Source of the DNA: an uncultured Pelagibacteraceae bacterium
Lineage (GTDB): Bacteria > Pseudomonadota > Alphaproteobacteria > Pelagibacterales > Pelagibacteraceae
DNA length: 64,000 bases
Assembly: GCA_902597865.1 (NCBI GenBank)
Contig: CACJZL010000001.1
Coordinates: forward strand, 58,340 to 122,339
Reading direction: 5' to 3'
The notes under the pieces are model-generated. The model saw nothing but the letters and a program-made list of their open reading frames with translations, was not told the origin of the DNA and searched no databases. The translations under genes and the position numbers were made by a program. Below are positions 1 to 10,145 of the stretch, piece after piece (position 1 is the stretch's first letter; each line of letters opens with the position of its first letter).

Positions 1-391
1 AGTTGTCTCTAAAGTTAGACCTTCAAATGAAACTCTGAAAAATCTTTTGTTTACATTTAATGTATGTAGATTTGTAAAATCAAATGCAATAGTGATCTCT
101 CAAAATAATTCAACTATTGGAATAGGATCTGGACAACCAAGTAGACTGGATAGCTGCAAGATTGCTGTTAGTAAAATGAAAAAATTAAGAAAAATTGATA
201 GTAAAGAAAAAGTTGTAGCTGCATCTGACGCTTTTTTTCCTTTTGTAGATGGGATTGAAACTTTAGTACAAGCTGGTGTTGAGGCTATAATTCAACCAAG
301 AGGATCTATTAGAGATAAAGAGATTATAAATTTTGCAAATAAAACGAATACTATTCTTGTCTTTTCCAAGACAAGACATTTTAAACATTAA
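1..391 (+). CDS. purH: Bifunctional AICAR formyltransferase/IMP cyclohydrolase PurH, C-terminal part (truncated by window edge)
   Basis: Reading frame continues upstream; motifs NAIVI..GIGSGQPSRLDS, ASDAFFPFVDGIE, AIIQPRGSIRD typical of PurH C-terminus. Confidence 0.93.
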   Translation, partial: VVSKVRPSNETLKNLLFTFNVCRFVKSNAIVISQNNSTIGIGSGQPSRLDSCKIAVSKMKKLRKIDSKEKVVAASDAFFPFVDGIETLVQAGVEAIIQPRGSIRDKEIINFANKTNTILVFSKTRHFKH

Positions 392-726
392 GAAATTTTA
401 TCTATTTTAGCTGCAAGAATGAAGTCACTTTCGGCAAGACCGTTTATAGCGTGAGTAAAAATTTTAATTTTAGCATATCCCCAACCAAACCAAATATCAG
501 GATGATGACCTTCGCTTTCAGCAATGCCTCCAACTTTGTTGACAAATTCTTGGCTTTCAAGAAAATTTTTAAATTTAAATTCTTTAATTAAATAATAGTT
601 TTTACTTTCATCAGGTTTTACATCCCAACCATCGACTTTTTTAAGATACTTATGTATCTCATCAATTTTAAAACTTGGGATACCGCCCTCACAAGGAATA
701 CATTTCTTTTCTGATAAATCACTCAT
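388..726 (-). CDS. 4a-hydroxytetrahydrobiopterin dehydratase (pterin-4a-carbinolamine dehydratase)
   Basis: ORF 112 aa; AESEGHHPDIWFGWGYAKIKIFTHAINGLAESDF motif. Confidence 0.9.
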   Translation of the reverse strand: MSDLSEKKCIPCEGGIPSFKIDEIHKYLKKVDGWDVKPDESKNYYLIKEFKFKNFLESQEFVNKVGGIAESEGHHPDIWFGWGYAKIKIFTHAINGLAESDFILAAKIDKIS

Positions 727-734
727 AATTAATT

Positions 735-1112
735 TTAAGGTTTAGCGTAGCAGTTATTTCCTCTCCAACTCCAGTCTACAACTTTGTTTTCTGTGGAGAT
801 TGTGAAAGTAGTAGTACAATTCAAATTTATCATCGTACCTGGACTTCCGTATGTTGTTGAATTAATTGTTCCGAATGGGCCAATTGATCCGGTCGTTGTT
901 TGTGAACCAGGCATATAAACCTGGCCACCTCTTACAAAAGTTAGCATTTTTTCACCATTATCTTTTACATAAACATTTGATGGTGGACCCCATTTGCTCA
1001 CTAAGCTGTCAGCACTCGAACCCATCCAACTATCTAAAAGTTTACTATAACCTGCAGTAGTTGCACAAGATAACAGGAAAAAGACAGGTATTAAAAATAA
1101 AAATTTTCTCAT
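735..1112 (-). CDS. Small putative lipoprotein
   Basis: Start trimmed to MRKFLFLIPVFFLLSCATT (lipobox LLSC); the longer ORF start runs into the tRNA gene. Confidence 0.65.
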   Translation of the reverse strand: MRKFLFLIPVFFLLSCATTAGYSKLLDSWMGSSADSLVSKWGPPSNVYVKDNGEKMLTFVRGGQVYMPGSQTTTGSIGPFGTINSTTYGSPGTMINLNCTTTFTISTENKVVDWSWRGNNCYAKP

Positions 1113-1120
1113 AACAAATA

Positions 1121-1195
1121 TGGAGCGGGCAATGGGACTTGAACCCACGACCTTCTCGTTGGCAACGAGACGCTCTACCACTGAGCTATGCCCGC
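1121..1195 (-). tRNA. tRNA-Gly(GCC)
   Basis: Reverse complement GCGGGCATAGCTCAGTGGTAGAGCGTCTCGTTGCCAACGAGAAGGTCGTGGGTTCAAGTCCCATTGCCCGCTCCA folds into a cloverleaf with anticodon GCC and encoded CCA. Confidence 0.97.
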
Positions 1196-1319
1196 CTATT
1201 TAATTACTTGAAGTTAAAGGCTTTTTAAAAATTAAGCAAGCGACAAATTGATTAGTCTAAATAAAGAATTCTTTAAGCTTTGGTATAGAAATTTTCTTAA
1301 CTCTTTGCTACAATTTATT

Positions 1320-1964
1320 ATGAACAATCAAACAAAATTACCAAAAAAAATACCTGTATTTCCATTATCAAATTTCATATTTTTTCCAAATACGAGCGCT
1401 CCTCTAAATATTTTTGAACCAAGATATATTCAAATGATAGACGACAGTATGAAGAGTGACAGGATTATTGGAATGATACAGCCAAAAAAATCTGGGGATA
1501 CAAAAAAACCTGATCTATTTAAAATTGGATGTATGGGAAAAATTACAAGTTTTAATGAGACTGATGATGGTAGGTATATAGTTATCTTAAATGGTTTAAT
1601 AAGATTTAAAATAATCAATGAAATTGAAAGTGATAAATCATATAGAATGTGTGAAGTTGATCATAAAGATTTTGAACAAGACCTTAGTGAAAAAAAGGAA
1701 CCTATTAAATTTTCAGATTTAAGACTTATCTTTGATAATTTAAGATCATTATTTGAAAAGCAGGGATATTTGATTAATTGGAAAGAATTCGAAAAACAAG
1801 ACTTAAGTCAAACAATTAATACTTTAGCGATGGCTTCACCTTTTACGCTTGAAGAGAAACAAATGCTTCTAGAAACAAAGAATCTTAATTATAGAAAAGA
1901 AAAATTAGAACAAATTATTAATACTTATCTTAAAGATAACTTTAGTAATAAAACTATTCAGTAA
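1320..1964 (+). CDS. LON peptidase N-terminal (substrate-binding) domain protein
   Basis: IPVFPLSNFIFFPNTSAPLNIFEPRYIQMIDD; start moved to the internal ATG at 1320. Confidence 0.85.
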   Translation: MNNQTKLPKKIPVFPLSNFIFFPNTSAPLNIFEPRYIQMIDDSMKSDRIIGMIQPKKSGDTKKPDLFKIGCMGKITSFNETDDGRYIVILNGLIRFKIINEIESDKSYRMCEVDHKDFEQDLSEKKEPIKFSDLRLIFDNLRSLFEKQGYLINWKEFEKQDLSQTINTLAMASPFTLEEKQMLLETKNLNYRKEKLEQIINTYLKDNFSNKTIQ

Positions 1965-3053
1965 TTAAAAATTAAACCCCTTATTTGCAAATTTCTCTGA
2001 AATTTTCTTTAAGAAAAAACTGTTATCTAAAGTCTCTGAAATTTTTTTGTTATCTAATATTTTAAATCTATTTTCTTTTTCAAAAAAATTGTGGAGAAAA
2101 TCAATGCCATACGCAAAAAAGAAATTATTATGTTTCCTGTCTTTTTCAAAAGCTATGATAGCAGTCGATAGCTCTAAACCTAGATCTATATTCTTTTGAA
2201 TTTGATCAGTTAAAGATTTTATATCTCTTACTGTCATGTTAAATCCCTGCCCTGCTAAAGGATGGACTTTGTGAAGAGTGTCTCCAAAGGATAAAATATT
2301 TTTATAAGTATATTTTTTTGATAAAAAGAAATTTAATCTAAATTTATCTACATTAAAAAATTTTTTAATCTTATAAAATTTGTTATATTTTTTAACAAGT
2401 TCTTTAAATTCACTTTCATTTATATCTAACTTATCGGTTACCGAATAAACTAGGGAAGTTTTCGAATTAGAAATTGGCAAGAAAGCTAAGGGACCCCTTT
2501 TTGTAAAAATCTGAACTGATGTATTATTTTTTAATTTTTGATGATCAATCACGGAAATATAGGATGTGCTTTTGTAATCTTTTTTTATGTTTTGAAAAAA
2601 GAATTTTTTATTAATAATGTTATTTGTTTCTGAATTAACAAAAAATTGAAAATCTTTTTTCTTTAATAATTTTAAGTAATCAGAATCCTTTTTGATATTG
2701 CTTTCTTTGAAATCTTTTCTTTTCTTTAATTTTTTATAAACACTGTCAAATAAAAGGTGATTTTTCACTATAAAGAAAAGCGAATTTTTATTATCAAACT
2801 TTAAAAAAGTTTCTTTGGAATCATTTTTATAAAGAAAAATTTTACTTATTTTTTGACCAATTTTTTCAACATCTAAGTCGTACTTTTTCAAAAACTTAAT
2901 ATTTTCAAAAGATAATCCAATAGTCCTGTTATAGTTAATTTTTGCTAACTTATTTTTTTTTTGATGGTACAGATGAACTGATATCCCTTTTTTAATTAAA
3001 ACTTGAGATAAAATTAAGTTCGTTAAGTTTTTTCCAAATAAGCAAATTTTCAT
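1965..3053 (-). CDS. UbiH/UbiF-like FAD-dependent monooxygenase (ubiquinone biosynthesis)
   Basis: C-terminal motif GDTLHKVHPLAGQGFNMTVRDIKSL typical of UbiH-family hydroxylases; start trimmed to MKICLFGKN. Confidence 0.78.
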   Translation of the reverse strand: MKICLFGKNLTNLILSQVLIKKGISVHLYHQKKNKLAKINYNRTIGLSFENIKFLKKYDLDVEKIGQKISKIFLYKNDSKETFLKFDNKNSLFFIVKNHLLFDSVYKKLKKRKDFKESNIKKDSDYLKLLKKKDFQFFVNSETNNIINKKFFFQNIKKDYKSTSYISVIDHQKLKNNTSVQIFTKRGPLAFLPISNSKTSLVYSVTDKLDINESEFKELVKKYNKFYKIKKFFNVDKFRLNFFLSKKYTYKNILSFGDTLHKVHPLAGQGFNMTVRDIKSLTDQIQKNIDLGLELSTAIIAFEKDRKHNNFFFAYGIDFLHNFFEKENRFKILDNKKISETLDNSFFLKKISEKFANKGFNF

Positions 3054-3113
3054 AAATATTTTTAATTTTAACAATAAATATTAAATGATACAAAGTGATA
3101 AATTTGATTCTTT

Positions 3114-5168
3114 ATGAATTTAAAAATTAAGAATATCGATCTAAAAGCATTTATATTTAATCGCTTAGTTGAAATTTTTGCAATTGGGCTGTTTATATTA
3201 GCGATTTTACTGTCTTTGGCAGTGGTAACTTACACGCCGGATGATCCAAATTTTATTTTTTCTGAGGGACAAAAAGTTAAAAATTTGCTCGGAATTAATG
3301 GAAGTATAATATCAGACTTTTTTTTTCAATCGGTCGGATTAATAAGTTATTTTATTCCTATAACAATTATCTTTTCAGCAATTAATATTTTTTTTAAAAA
3401 GACGCCAAGTATAATTGTAAATAATATTTTTTTAGTAGTTTGTTATAGTTTAATCGGAACTTTCTTTTTAAGTGTTTTTTTAACATCGCCCTACTTTCTT
3501 TACATTAATGGAAATGGTGGATTTGTTGGTAATTTCTTAAATGAGTCAGTTTTTTTAAAACTTGAGTTCTTGAATAATAAAACTACTTATTATTTTTCTT
3601 TAATAACTTTTATTCTTTTATTTGTATTAAGTTTAAATCCAAATTCTTATTGGATTAAAATATTTATAAAAAGGAAAAAAGGTGATCAGGTTAAAGATCA
3701 AATCGTAAGTCAGGATCCACAATTTAAAGAAAAAGAAACTGTTCAAGAAACTTTTAACCTCAGTGAGTCCATTTCTGAGCCCAAAAAAGTAGGTGCTTTT
3801 AAACTTCCATCACTTGATTTCCTCAAGGTTCCAGAAAAGAAAGTTAAAAATGCAAAAGAAGAAAAAAAAGTTGATGCTGATTTTTTGGAAAAAGTATTGT
3901 TAGATTTTGGTGTACAAGGAAAAATAACAAAAATAAGTACGGGTCCAGTTGTTACACTTAACGAGTTTGAACCTGCTGCGGGAGTTAAAGTCTCAAAAAT
4001 CGTAAACCTATCAGAGGATATAGCAAGAAATACAAGCTCTGAGTCTGCGAGGATTTCTACAATTCCAGGATCTAGTACGATCGGTATTGAACTACCGAAT
4101 TCATTTAGAGACAATGTTATGTTAAGAGAAATAATATCTAGTCCAAAATTTAACAATAAAGATTTAAAATTACCGATAGCACTTGGTAAAAGTATTTCTG
4201 GTCAACCATTAATTGGAGATTTAACTTCAATGCCACATCTTTTGATTGCTGGTACCACCGGCTCTGGTAAATCTGTGTGTATAAATACAATTATTCTTTC
4301 ATTGCTATACAGACACAAACCAGAAATTTGTAAGTTCATTTTAATTGATCCTAAGATGTTAGAGCTTTCGACATATGAAGGAATTCCCCATCTATTATGT
4401 CCTGTGATAACTGAGGCAAAAAAAGCTGCCTCAGTTTTAGGTTGGGTAGTAAAAGAAATGGAAAATAGATACAAATTAATGACAAAGGTTGGCGTTAGAA
4501 ATATTGACAGTTACAACGCTAAACACAAAATTTCTATGCCTTACATTGTAGTTATAGTAGACGAAATGTCAGATCTTATGTTGGTTGCTAGTAAGGACAT
4601 TGAAAATTGTATTCAGAAACTCTCTCAAATGGCAAGGGCCGCAGGTATTCATATAATCATGGCAACGCAAAGACCTAGCGTTGATGTAATTACAGGTACT
4701 ATCAAAGCAAATTTCCCAACTCGTATATCTTTTCAAGTGTCTTCAAAAATTGATAGTAGAACAATTCTTGGAGAACAAGGTGCTGAACAACTATTAGGGA
4801 AAGGGGATATGCTTTTTATGTCTTCTGCTAATCGAATTACAAGAATTCATGCACCATTTGTCTCGGATAATGAAATTGAAAAAATAAATTCTTTTCTTAA
4901 ATCACAAGCAGATCCGGAATATGTTGATGAGATATTGAATTTATCTTCTGAAAGTCCATCTGATGATGGATCTGACGACTCAGATCAAGATGATGAGCTT
5001 TACAATAAAGCCCTTGAAATAATCAAATCTGAGGGAAAAGCATCAACCTCCTTTTTGCAAAGAAAACTTCAAATAGGTTACAATAGGGCCGCGAGAATAA
5101 TAGATATTATGGAAAGTAGAGGCATTGTCAGTAAAGCTAATCATGTTGGCAAAAGAGAATTGTTGTAA
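3114..5168 (+). CDS. ftsK: DNA translocase FtsK
   Basis: N-terminal TM region, Walker A GTTGSGKSVCIN, C-terminal gamma domain ASTSFLQRKLQIGYNRAARIID. Confidence 0.96.
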   Translation: MNLKIKNIDLKAFIFNRLVEIFAIGLFILAILLSLAVVTYTPDDPNFIFSEGQKVKNLLGINGSIISDFFFQSVGLISYFIPITIIFSAINIFFKKTPSIIVNNIFLVVCYSLIGTFFLSVFLTSPYFLYINGNGGFVGNFLNESVFLKLEFLNNKTTYYFSLITFILLFVLSLNPNSYWIKIFIKRKKGDQVKDQIVSQDPQFKEKETVQETFNLSESISEPKKVGAFKLPSLDFLKVPEKKVKNAKEEKKVDADFLEKVLLDFGVQGKITKISTGPVVTLNEFEPAAGVKVSKIVNLSEDIARNTSSESARISTIPGSSTIGIELPNSFRDNVMLREIISSPKFNNKDLKLPIALGKSISGQPLIGDLTSMPHLLIAGTTGSGKSVCINTIILSLLYRHKPEICKFILIDPKMLELSTYEGIPHLLCPVITEAKKAASVLGWVVKEMENRYKLMTKVGVRNIDSYNAKHKISMPYIVVIVDEMSDLMLVASKDIENCIQKLSQMARAAGIHIIMATQRPSVDVITGTIKANFPTRISFQVSSKIDSRTILGEQGAEQLLGKGDMLFMSSANRITRIHAPFVSDNEIEKINSFLKSQADPEYVDEILNLSSESPSDDGSDDSDQDDELYNKALEIIKSEGKASTSFLQRKLQIGYNRAARIIDIMESRGIVSKANHVGKRELL

Positions 5169-5713
5169 TGAGAACAATTTTTCTGATTTTAATCATTTTT
5201 TTTATATTAGCTCAAAAACATGCTTACACAGAACCTAAAATTATTAAAAAAATTTCTGAGATTGAAAATTTTACATTTGATTTTGAACAACTAATTAACG
5301 ATAAAAAAGAAACTGGTAACTGTATTATTTCATTCAATAATAAAATGATATGCAAATACGATGAGACTGGGAAGTTAATCGTATCTAATGGAAAGACACT
5401 TTTAATCAAAAACAAAAGCTCAAATTTTGTGAATACTTATAAAACTGAGAATACTTACTTTAAATATTTTCTTAATAAAGAATTTTTAATCACAAAAATC
5501 GAGGGAAACATTATCGAGAAAGACCAAAATTTTCTCCTTCCAATTAATGATAAAAGTAATCAATTAAATATTTTTTTTGATAAGAATAATTATTTAATTA
5601 AAGGATGGGAAACTATTGATTTATATGGCAATAAAGTAAAGTCCAATATTGTTGTTAAAAATATTAATCAAAAGTTGTCTGATAATATTTTTAATCTTAA
5701 TCTTTATAACTAG
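5168..5713 (+). CDS. lolA: Outer-membrane lipoprotein carrier protein LolA family
   Basis: 181 aa secreted protein, directly after ftsK as in many alphaproteobacteria; FTFDFEQ..GNCIISF pattern. Confidence 0.75.
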   Translation: MRTIFLILIIFFILAQKHAYTEPKIIKKISEIENFTFDFEQLINDKKETGNCIISFNNKMICKYDETGKLIVSNGKTLLIKNKSSNFVNTYKTENTYFKYFLNKEFLITKIEGNIIEKDQNFLLPINDKSNQLNIFFDKNNYLIKGWETIDLYGNKVKSNIVVKNINQKLSDNIFNLNLYN

Positions 5714-6219
5714 CTAGCTCTAATATTTAGATTTTCCTCTTTAAAAATTTTCATCCCTCTTGCTAAATAATTTTTTATCGCATTAGGATGATCTAGTGTA
5801 CAAGTATGAACCCACATTCTTTTAATTTTTTTTTCAAAGGATTTTAAAATTGCAGTTGTTAAAGCATAACCACCAACTCCTTTACCAAAATAATCTTCAA
5901 ACAAACCTAAGTATGCAAGTTCTGTCTCATTTTTTTCTGGATGATGTATAAGTTCAAAATATCCAACTAAGTCTTCGCCATTCTTTATTACGTAAGTTTC
6001 TAGATTTTTATTTGAGACATAATTTGACCACTGAAGGTCTGTCCAAATCAATCTATCAGTCCATCTATATTTCTTACCAATTTGTTTATAGAAAAACTTA
6101 TTCAGTTGGAAATCTGGTTTTGTTTTTTTCACAGAATAATTATCTTCTGGTTTATCTTTTTTAATTAGATCATTGATATTTTTTAATTCTAAAAAATTTC
6201 TTTTTACACTAATTATCAT
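5710..6219 (-). CDS. GNAT family N-acetyltransferase
   Basis: ELAYLGLFEDYFGKGVGGYALTTAIL acetyl-CoA binding motif. Confidence 0.8.
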   Translation of the reverse strand: MIISVKRNFLELKNINDLIKKDKPEDNYSVKKTKPDFQLNKFFYKQIGKKYRWTDRLIWTDLQWSNYVSNKNLETYVIKNGEDLVGYFELIHHPEKNETELAYLGLFEDYFGKGVGGYALTTAILKSFEKKIKRMWVHTCTLDHPNAIKNYLARGMKIFKEENLNIRAS

Positions 6220-6581
6220 TGAACCATTCTCCCTACTTTTTCACCACCAAACAAATGAAAGTGCAAATGAGGAACTTCTTGTCCACCATTTTCTCCAATA
6301 TTTGATAAAGTCCTAAATCCATCATTATCAATACTTGAAATTCCAATTTTTTTTGCAACAGTTGAAATTCCTTTCATAAGTCCAACTATTTCGTCTGAAC
6401 TGGCTTTAGAAGTAAAATCCTCTAAATTTACATATTTGCCTTTTGGAATTACCAAAGCATGAACTTTTTTTTGTGGATTTATATCATGAAAAGATAAAAC
6501 AAATTCATCCTCATAGATTTTTTTGCATGGTATCTCACCTCTCAGGATTTTTGCAAAAATGTTATTGTCGTCGTAGCTCAT
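6216..6581 (-). CDS. HIT family (histidine triad) protein
   Basis: IFAKILRGEIPCKKIYEDE ... GQEVPHLHFHLFGG. Confidence 0.94.
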   Translation of the reverse strand: MSYDDNNIFAKILRGEIPCKKIYEDEFVLSFHDINPQKKVHALVIPKGKYVNLEDFTSKASSDEIVGLMKGISTVAKKIGISSIDNDGFRTLSNIGENGGQEVPHLHFHLFGGEKVGRMVQ

Positions 6582-6850
6582 TTTTTTCTTTTATCTAGTT
6601 CTTTCATAACATCTTCCATTTTGACATTATTTGCTTCGAGATACACAATCAGATGATACAATACATCGGCTGTCTCATGAACTTTATTTGTATTATTTTC
6701 CACAGCCTCAACTAATTCTTTAACTTCCTCTTTTACCTTTTCTACCGACAATTCTTTGTTAGCTAATAATTTATTTGTATAAGATTCGCTTTGAGGTTTA
6801 GTCTTTCTCTCCCTTACCATTAAAATTATATCTTCAAGAGTTTTAAGCAT
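6578..6850 (-). CDS. hisE: Phosphoribosyl-ATP pyrophosphatase HisE
   Basis: 90 aa; ESYTNKLLA..KVKEEVKELVEAV..ETADVLYHLIVYL; end of his cluster. Confidence 0.92.
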   Translation of the reverse strand: MLKTLEDIILMVRERKTKPQSESYTNKLLANKELSVEKVKEEVKELVEAVENNTNKVHETADVLYHLIVYLEANNVKMEDVMKELDKRKK

Positions 6851-6851
6851 A

Positions 6852-7607
6852 TTATGTTCTAACAGGAATTCCTTTAGACTCCAAATATTGCTTTGCTTCC
6901 TTCACGGAGTATTTACCATAATGAAAAATTGATGCTGCAAGAACTGCACTGGCTTTACCTGATTTAATACCCTCTACTAAGTGATCAAGATTTCCAACAC
7001 CACCAGATGCAATTAAAGGAATATTTACTTTTGAAGATATTTTAGACATCAATTCAATGTCGTAGCCAACCTGGGTTCCGTCTCTATCCATTGAGGTAAC
7101 CAACAACTCACCAGCTCCACTATCTTCCATTTTTTTCGCATATTCCAACGCATCAATTCTACTGTTTTTTCTTCCTCCATGAGTAAAAACTTCCCACTTA
7201 TCACCATTTTTTTTAGCATCTATTGCAACAACGATACATTGTGAGCCAAATTTTTTAGAACTATCGACCACGACTTTGAAATTTTCTACTGCAGCAGTAT
7301 TAATTGAAACTTTGTCAGCTCCACAGTTCAATAATTTATTAATATCATAAACACTTCTTACTCCACCGCCTACTGTTAGAGGCACAAAACATTTCTTTGA
7401 AGTCTTCTCGACAACCTCATAAATAGTATCCCTATTCTCATTTGAAGCAGTAATATCTAAAAAACAAATTTCATCTGCTCCACCATCACTATAGATTTTT
7501 GCTTGCTCAACAGGATCGCCAGCATCTTTCAGATCAACAAAGTTAATACCCTTAACTACACGACCATTTTTAACGTCTAAGCAGGGTATAATTCTATTTT
7601 TAAGCAT
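6852..7607 (-). CDS. hisF: Imidazole glycerol phosphate synthase subunit HisF
   Basis: [34 protein letters not shown]. Confidence 0.98.
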   Translation of the reverse strand: MLKNRIIPCLDVKNGRVVKGINFVDLKDAGDPVEQAKIYSDGGADEICFLDITASNENRDTIYEVVEKTSKKCFVPLTVGGGVRSVYDINKLLNCGADKVSINTAAVENFKVVVDSSKKFGSQCIVVAIDAKKNGDKWEVFTHGGRKNSRIDALEYAKKMEDSGAGELLVTSMDRDGTQVGYDIELMSKISSKVNIPLIASGGVGNLDHLVEGIKSGKASAVLAASIFHYGKYSVKEAKQYLESKGIPVRT

Positions 7608-8316
7608 CTTCTTTAGCCAGCTCCTCTAATTTAATATCACCATCGTATATTGCTTTGCCAACTATAACACCTTCAATATTTTTTAATGTCTTAGCTTTTT
7701 TGATATCCTCTATTGATGATACACCACCAGAAATTATTACAGGACAATTGGAAATTTCAGCAACCTTCAATGTTTCATCAAAATTTGGACTTTCTTTTGT
7801 ACCATCTTTATTAATATCAGTAAAAATTAGTCTACTAATACCGTAGTCATTTACTTCAGTTAAAAAATCTAAAGTTGATATGCCTGAACTTTCTTTCCAG
7901 CCTGATAACGAGAGTTTTCCATCTTTTGCATCCAAACCTAATGCAATTTTTTTTGGAAATTTCTTACAAGCTTTTTTCAAAAAATTTTTATCTTTAATGG
8001 CCGCGCTTCCTAAGATTACTTTATCTACACCTATATCAGCATATTCTTGAATACTATCAAAATCTCTCACACCTCCTCCTACCTCTACTTTAAAATCAAA
8101 TTTACTCACGATCTCTTTAATGATATTAAGATTAACTGTTTCTCCCGCCAAAGCTCCATCAAGATCAACAATGTGTAAATTTTTAAACCCTTTATCAATA
8201 AATTGTGTTGCCTGTTCGACTGGTGACATTTGGTATTCTGTCTTTTGACTAAAATCACCTTTAATTAATCTTACACACTTTTTATCTTTAATATCAATTG
8301 CTGGAAATATCTTCAT
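7600..8316 (-). CDS. hisA: Phosphoribosylformimino-5-aminoimidazole carboxamide ribotide isomerase HisA
   Basis: [31 protein letters not shown]. Confidence 0.97.
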   Translation of the reverse strand: MKIFPAIDIKDKKCVRLIKGDFSQKTEYQMSPVEQATQFIDKGFKNLHIVDLDGALAGETVNLNIIKEIVSKFDFKVEVGGGVRDFDSIQEYADIGVDKVILGSAAIKDKNFLKKACKKFPKKIALGLDAKDGKLSLSGWKESSGISTLDFLTEVNDYGISRLIFTDINKDGTKESPNFDETLKVAEISNCPVIISGGVSSIEDIKKAKTLKNIEGVIVGKAIYDGDIKLEELAKEDA

Positions 8317-8943
8317 TTATAAATTTATAAAGTTGTTGATTATTTTTAATCCAGTTTTATCGCTTTTTTCTGGATGAAATTGGGTGCCAAAAATATTTTC
8401 TTTTTCAACTGCGCAAACATGTTTTGACGAATAGTCAGTTGTTGCTGATATTGAATTTTTGTCAATTGGGACAAACTCATAACTGTGAACAAAATACATG
8501 TGTGATTTATCTTTTATATCTTTAAAAATTTTACTACCTTTAACTATGTTTATTTGGTTCCATCCAATGTGGGGAAGCTTATATTTGCCATTTTGATTAT
8601 CTATTTTTGTAACTTTGCCTGAGATCCAGCCCAATCCCTTTGTCTCTGACTCTTCATATCCAACATCAGCGAACATTTGTAATCCAACACATATTCCAAG
8701 AAGAGGTTTTTTCTTATTCATTACAAATTCATTTAGACAGTCAACAAGTCCTTTAATAGATTGTAATGCAGCCACACAACTTTTAAATGATCCCTGGCCT
8801 GGTAATACAACTTTGTCCGTGGATTTAATTTTGCTTACATCAGAAGTTACTTCAATTTTAACTTTATTTTCAGCTACTTCTTTAAATGAGTTAATAACAG
8901 AGCTTATGTTCCCTGATTTGTAATCAACAATTGTTACGTTCAT
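8317..8943 (-). CDS. hisH: Imidazole glycerol phosphate synthase glutamine amidotransferase subunit HisH
   Basis: Class I GATase motifs PLLGICVGLQMF and FGTQFHPEKSDKTGL. Confidence 0.97.
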   Translation of the reverse strand: MNVTIVDYKSGNISSVINSFKEVAENKVKIEVTSDVSKIKSTDKVVLPGQGSFKSCVAALQSIKGLVDCLNEFVMNKKKPLLGICVGLQMFADVGYEESETKGLGWISGKVTKIDNQNGKYKLPHIGWNQINIVKGSKIFKDIKDKSHMYFVHSYEFVPIDKNSISATTDYSSKHVCAVEKENIFGTQFHPEKSDKTGLKIINNFINL

Positions 8944-8949
8944 TAATTT

Positions 8950-9540
8950 TTATAAAGAGCCCTTAGTAGATGGCACAACTTTTTTATTTTTTGGATCTAT
9001 TTCTAACGCAGCTCTAAGTGATCTTGCTAAACCTTTAAAACACGACTCTACTTTGTGGTGACTATTGTCTCCATATAAATTCTCAATATGTAATGTAATT
9101 CCTGCAGATTGTGAAAAAGCTTGAAACCATTCCTTAAAAAGTTCTGTGTCCATTTCTCCAAGTTTTTCTACTTTCAAATCCACTTTCCAAATTAAGTACG
9201 GTCTGTTTGAAACGTCTAATGCAACTCTTGTTAAAGTTTCATCCATTGGTATCATTGCGTGGGCATATCTTTTAATTCCAATGAATTTTTTTGATGCTTT
9301 TTTAAGACATTCACCAATAGCAATACCAGTATCTTCTGTTGTGTGATGGAGATCTATGTGTGTATCTCCTTTTGCTTTAACCTTTAAATCAATTGATGAA
9401 TGTTTAGAAAGTTGTTCAAGCATATGATCAAGAAAACCTATTCCAGTATTGATTTTGTATTGACCTTTACCATCAATATTTAATTCAACGTCAATTTTTG
9501 TTTCTTTTGTTTTTCTTGTTATTGATGCTTTTCGCTTCAT
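8950..9540 (-). CDS. hisB: Imidazoleglycerol-phosphate dehydratase HisB
   Basis: [49 protein letters not shown]. Confidence 0.97.
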   Translation of the reverse strand: MKRKASITRKTKETKIDVELNIDGKGQYKINTGIGFLDHMLEQLSKHSSIDLKVKAKGDTHIDLHHTTEDTGIAIGECLKKASKKFIGIKRYAHAMIPMDETLTRVALDVSNRPYLIWKVDLKVEKLGEMDTELFKEWFQAFSQSAGITLHIENLYGDNSHHKVESCFKGLARSLRAALEIDPKNKKVVPSTKGSL

Positions 9541-9594
9541 ATATACCTACGTATATCTATATTATTTAGTCATATCAACAAAACTAATTTGCCA

Positions 9595-9629
9595 CTTGAA
9601 GAATAGAAATTCATATCCATCTATATCTC
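9595..9629 (+). promoter_or_regulatory. Putative heat-shock (sigma-32-like) promoter of hslVU
   Basis: CTTGAA at 9595-9600, then about 16-18 nt later CCATCTATAT, immediately upstream of the hslV ATG (9630). Confidence 0.4.
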
Positions 9630-10145
9630 ATGACAACGATTGTATTAGTAAGAAAAAAAAATGACGTAGTTGTGGCAAGTGATGGCCAGGTCAGTATGGG
9701 AAATACAGTAATTAAAAGCAATGCTAACAAAGTTCGTAAAATTGAGAAACGAAATGTGATTGCAGGTTTTGCTGGTTCAACAGCAGATGCGTTAACTCTT
9801 TTTGAGAGACTAGAAGCTAAACTTGAAAAACATGCTGGAAATTTAACCCGTGCGGCAGTTGAACTTGCTAAAGATTGGAGAACCGATAAATATTTAAGGA
9901 GACTTGAAGCATTAATGGCAATTGGTGATAAAGAAAAAAGTTTTATAATCTCCGGAACTGGAGATGTTTTAGAACCTGAAGGAGATGTTATTGGAATTGG
10001 ATCAGGTGGAAACTATGCTCTTGCAGCTGCAAAAGTTTTAATGGACACAGAATTAAATGCTGAAGAAGTAGCGAAAAAAGCAATTAAAGTTGCAGCTGAT
10101 ATTTGTGTTTTCACAAATGATAACATTAGAACTGAGAAAATATAA
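9630..10145 (+). CDS. hslV: ATP-dependent protease subunit HslV
   Basis: [44 protein letters not shown]. Confidence 0.97.
   Translation: MTTIVLVRKKNDVVVASDGQVSMGNTVIKSNANKVRKIEKRNVIAGFAGSTADALTLFERLEAKLEKHAGNLTRAAVELAKDWRTDKYLRRLEALMAIGDKEKSFIISGTGDVLEPEGDVIGIGSGGNYALAAAKVLMDTELNAEEVAKKAIKVAADICVFTNDNIRTEKI

Noticed and set aside
3743-4156. 137-aa antisense ORF in ftsK (also 4202..4474)
   Set aside because: Overlaps a well-supported ftsK and has no recognisable motif; typical AT-rich antisense ORF.
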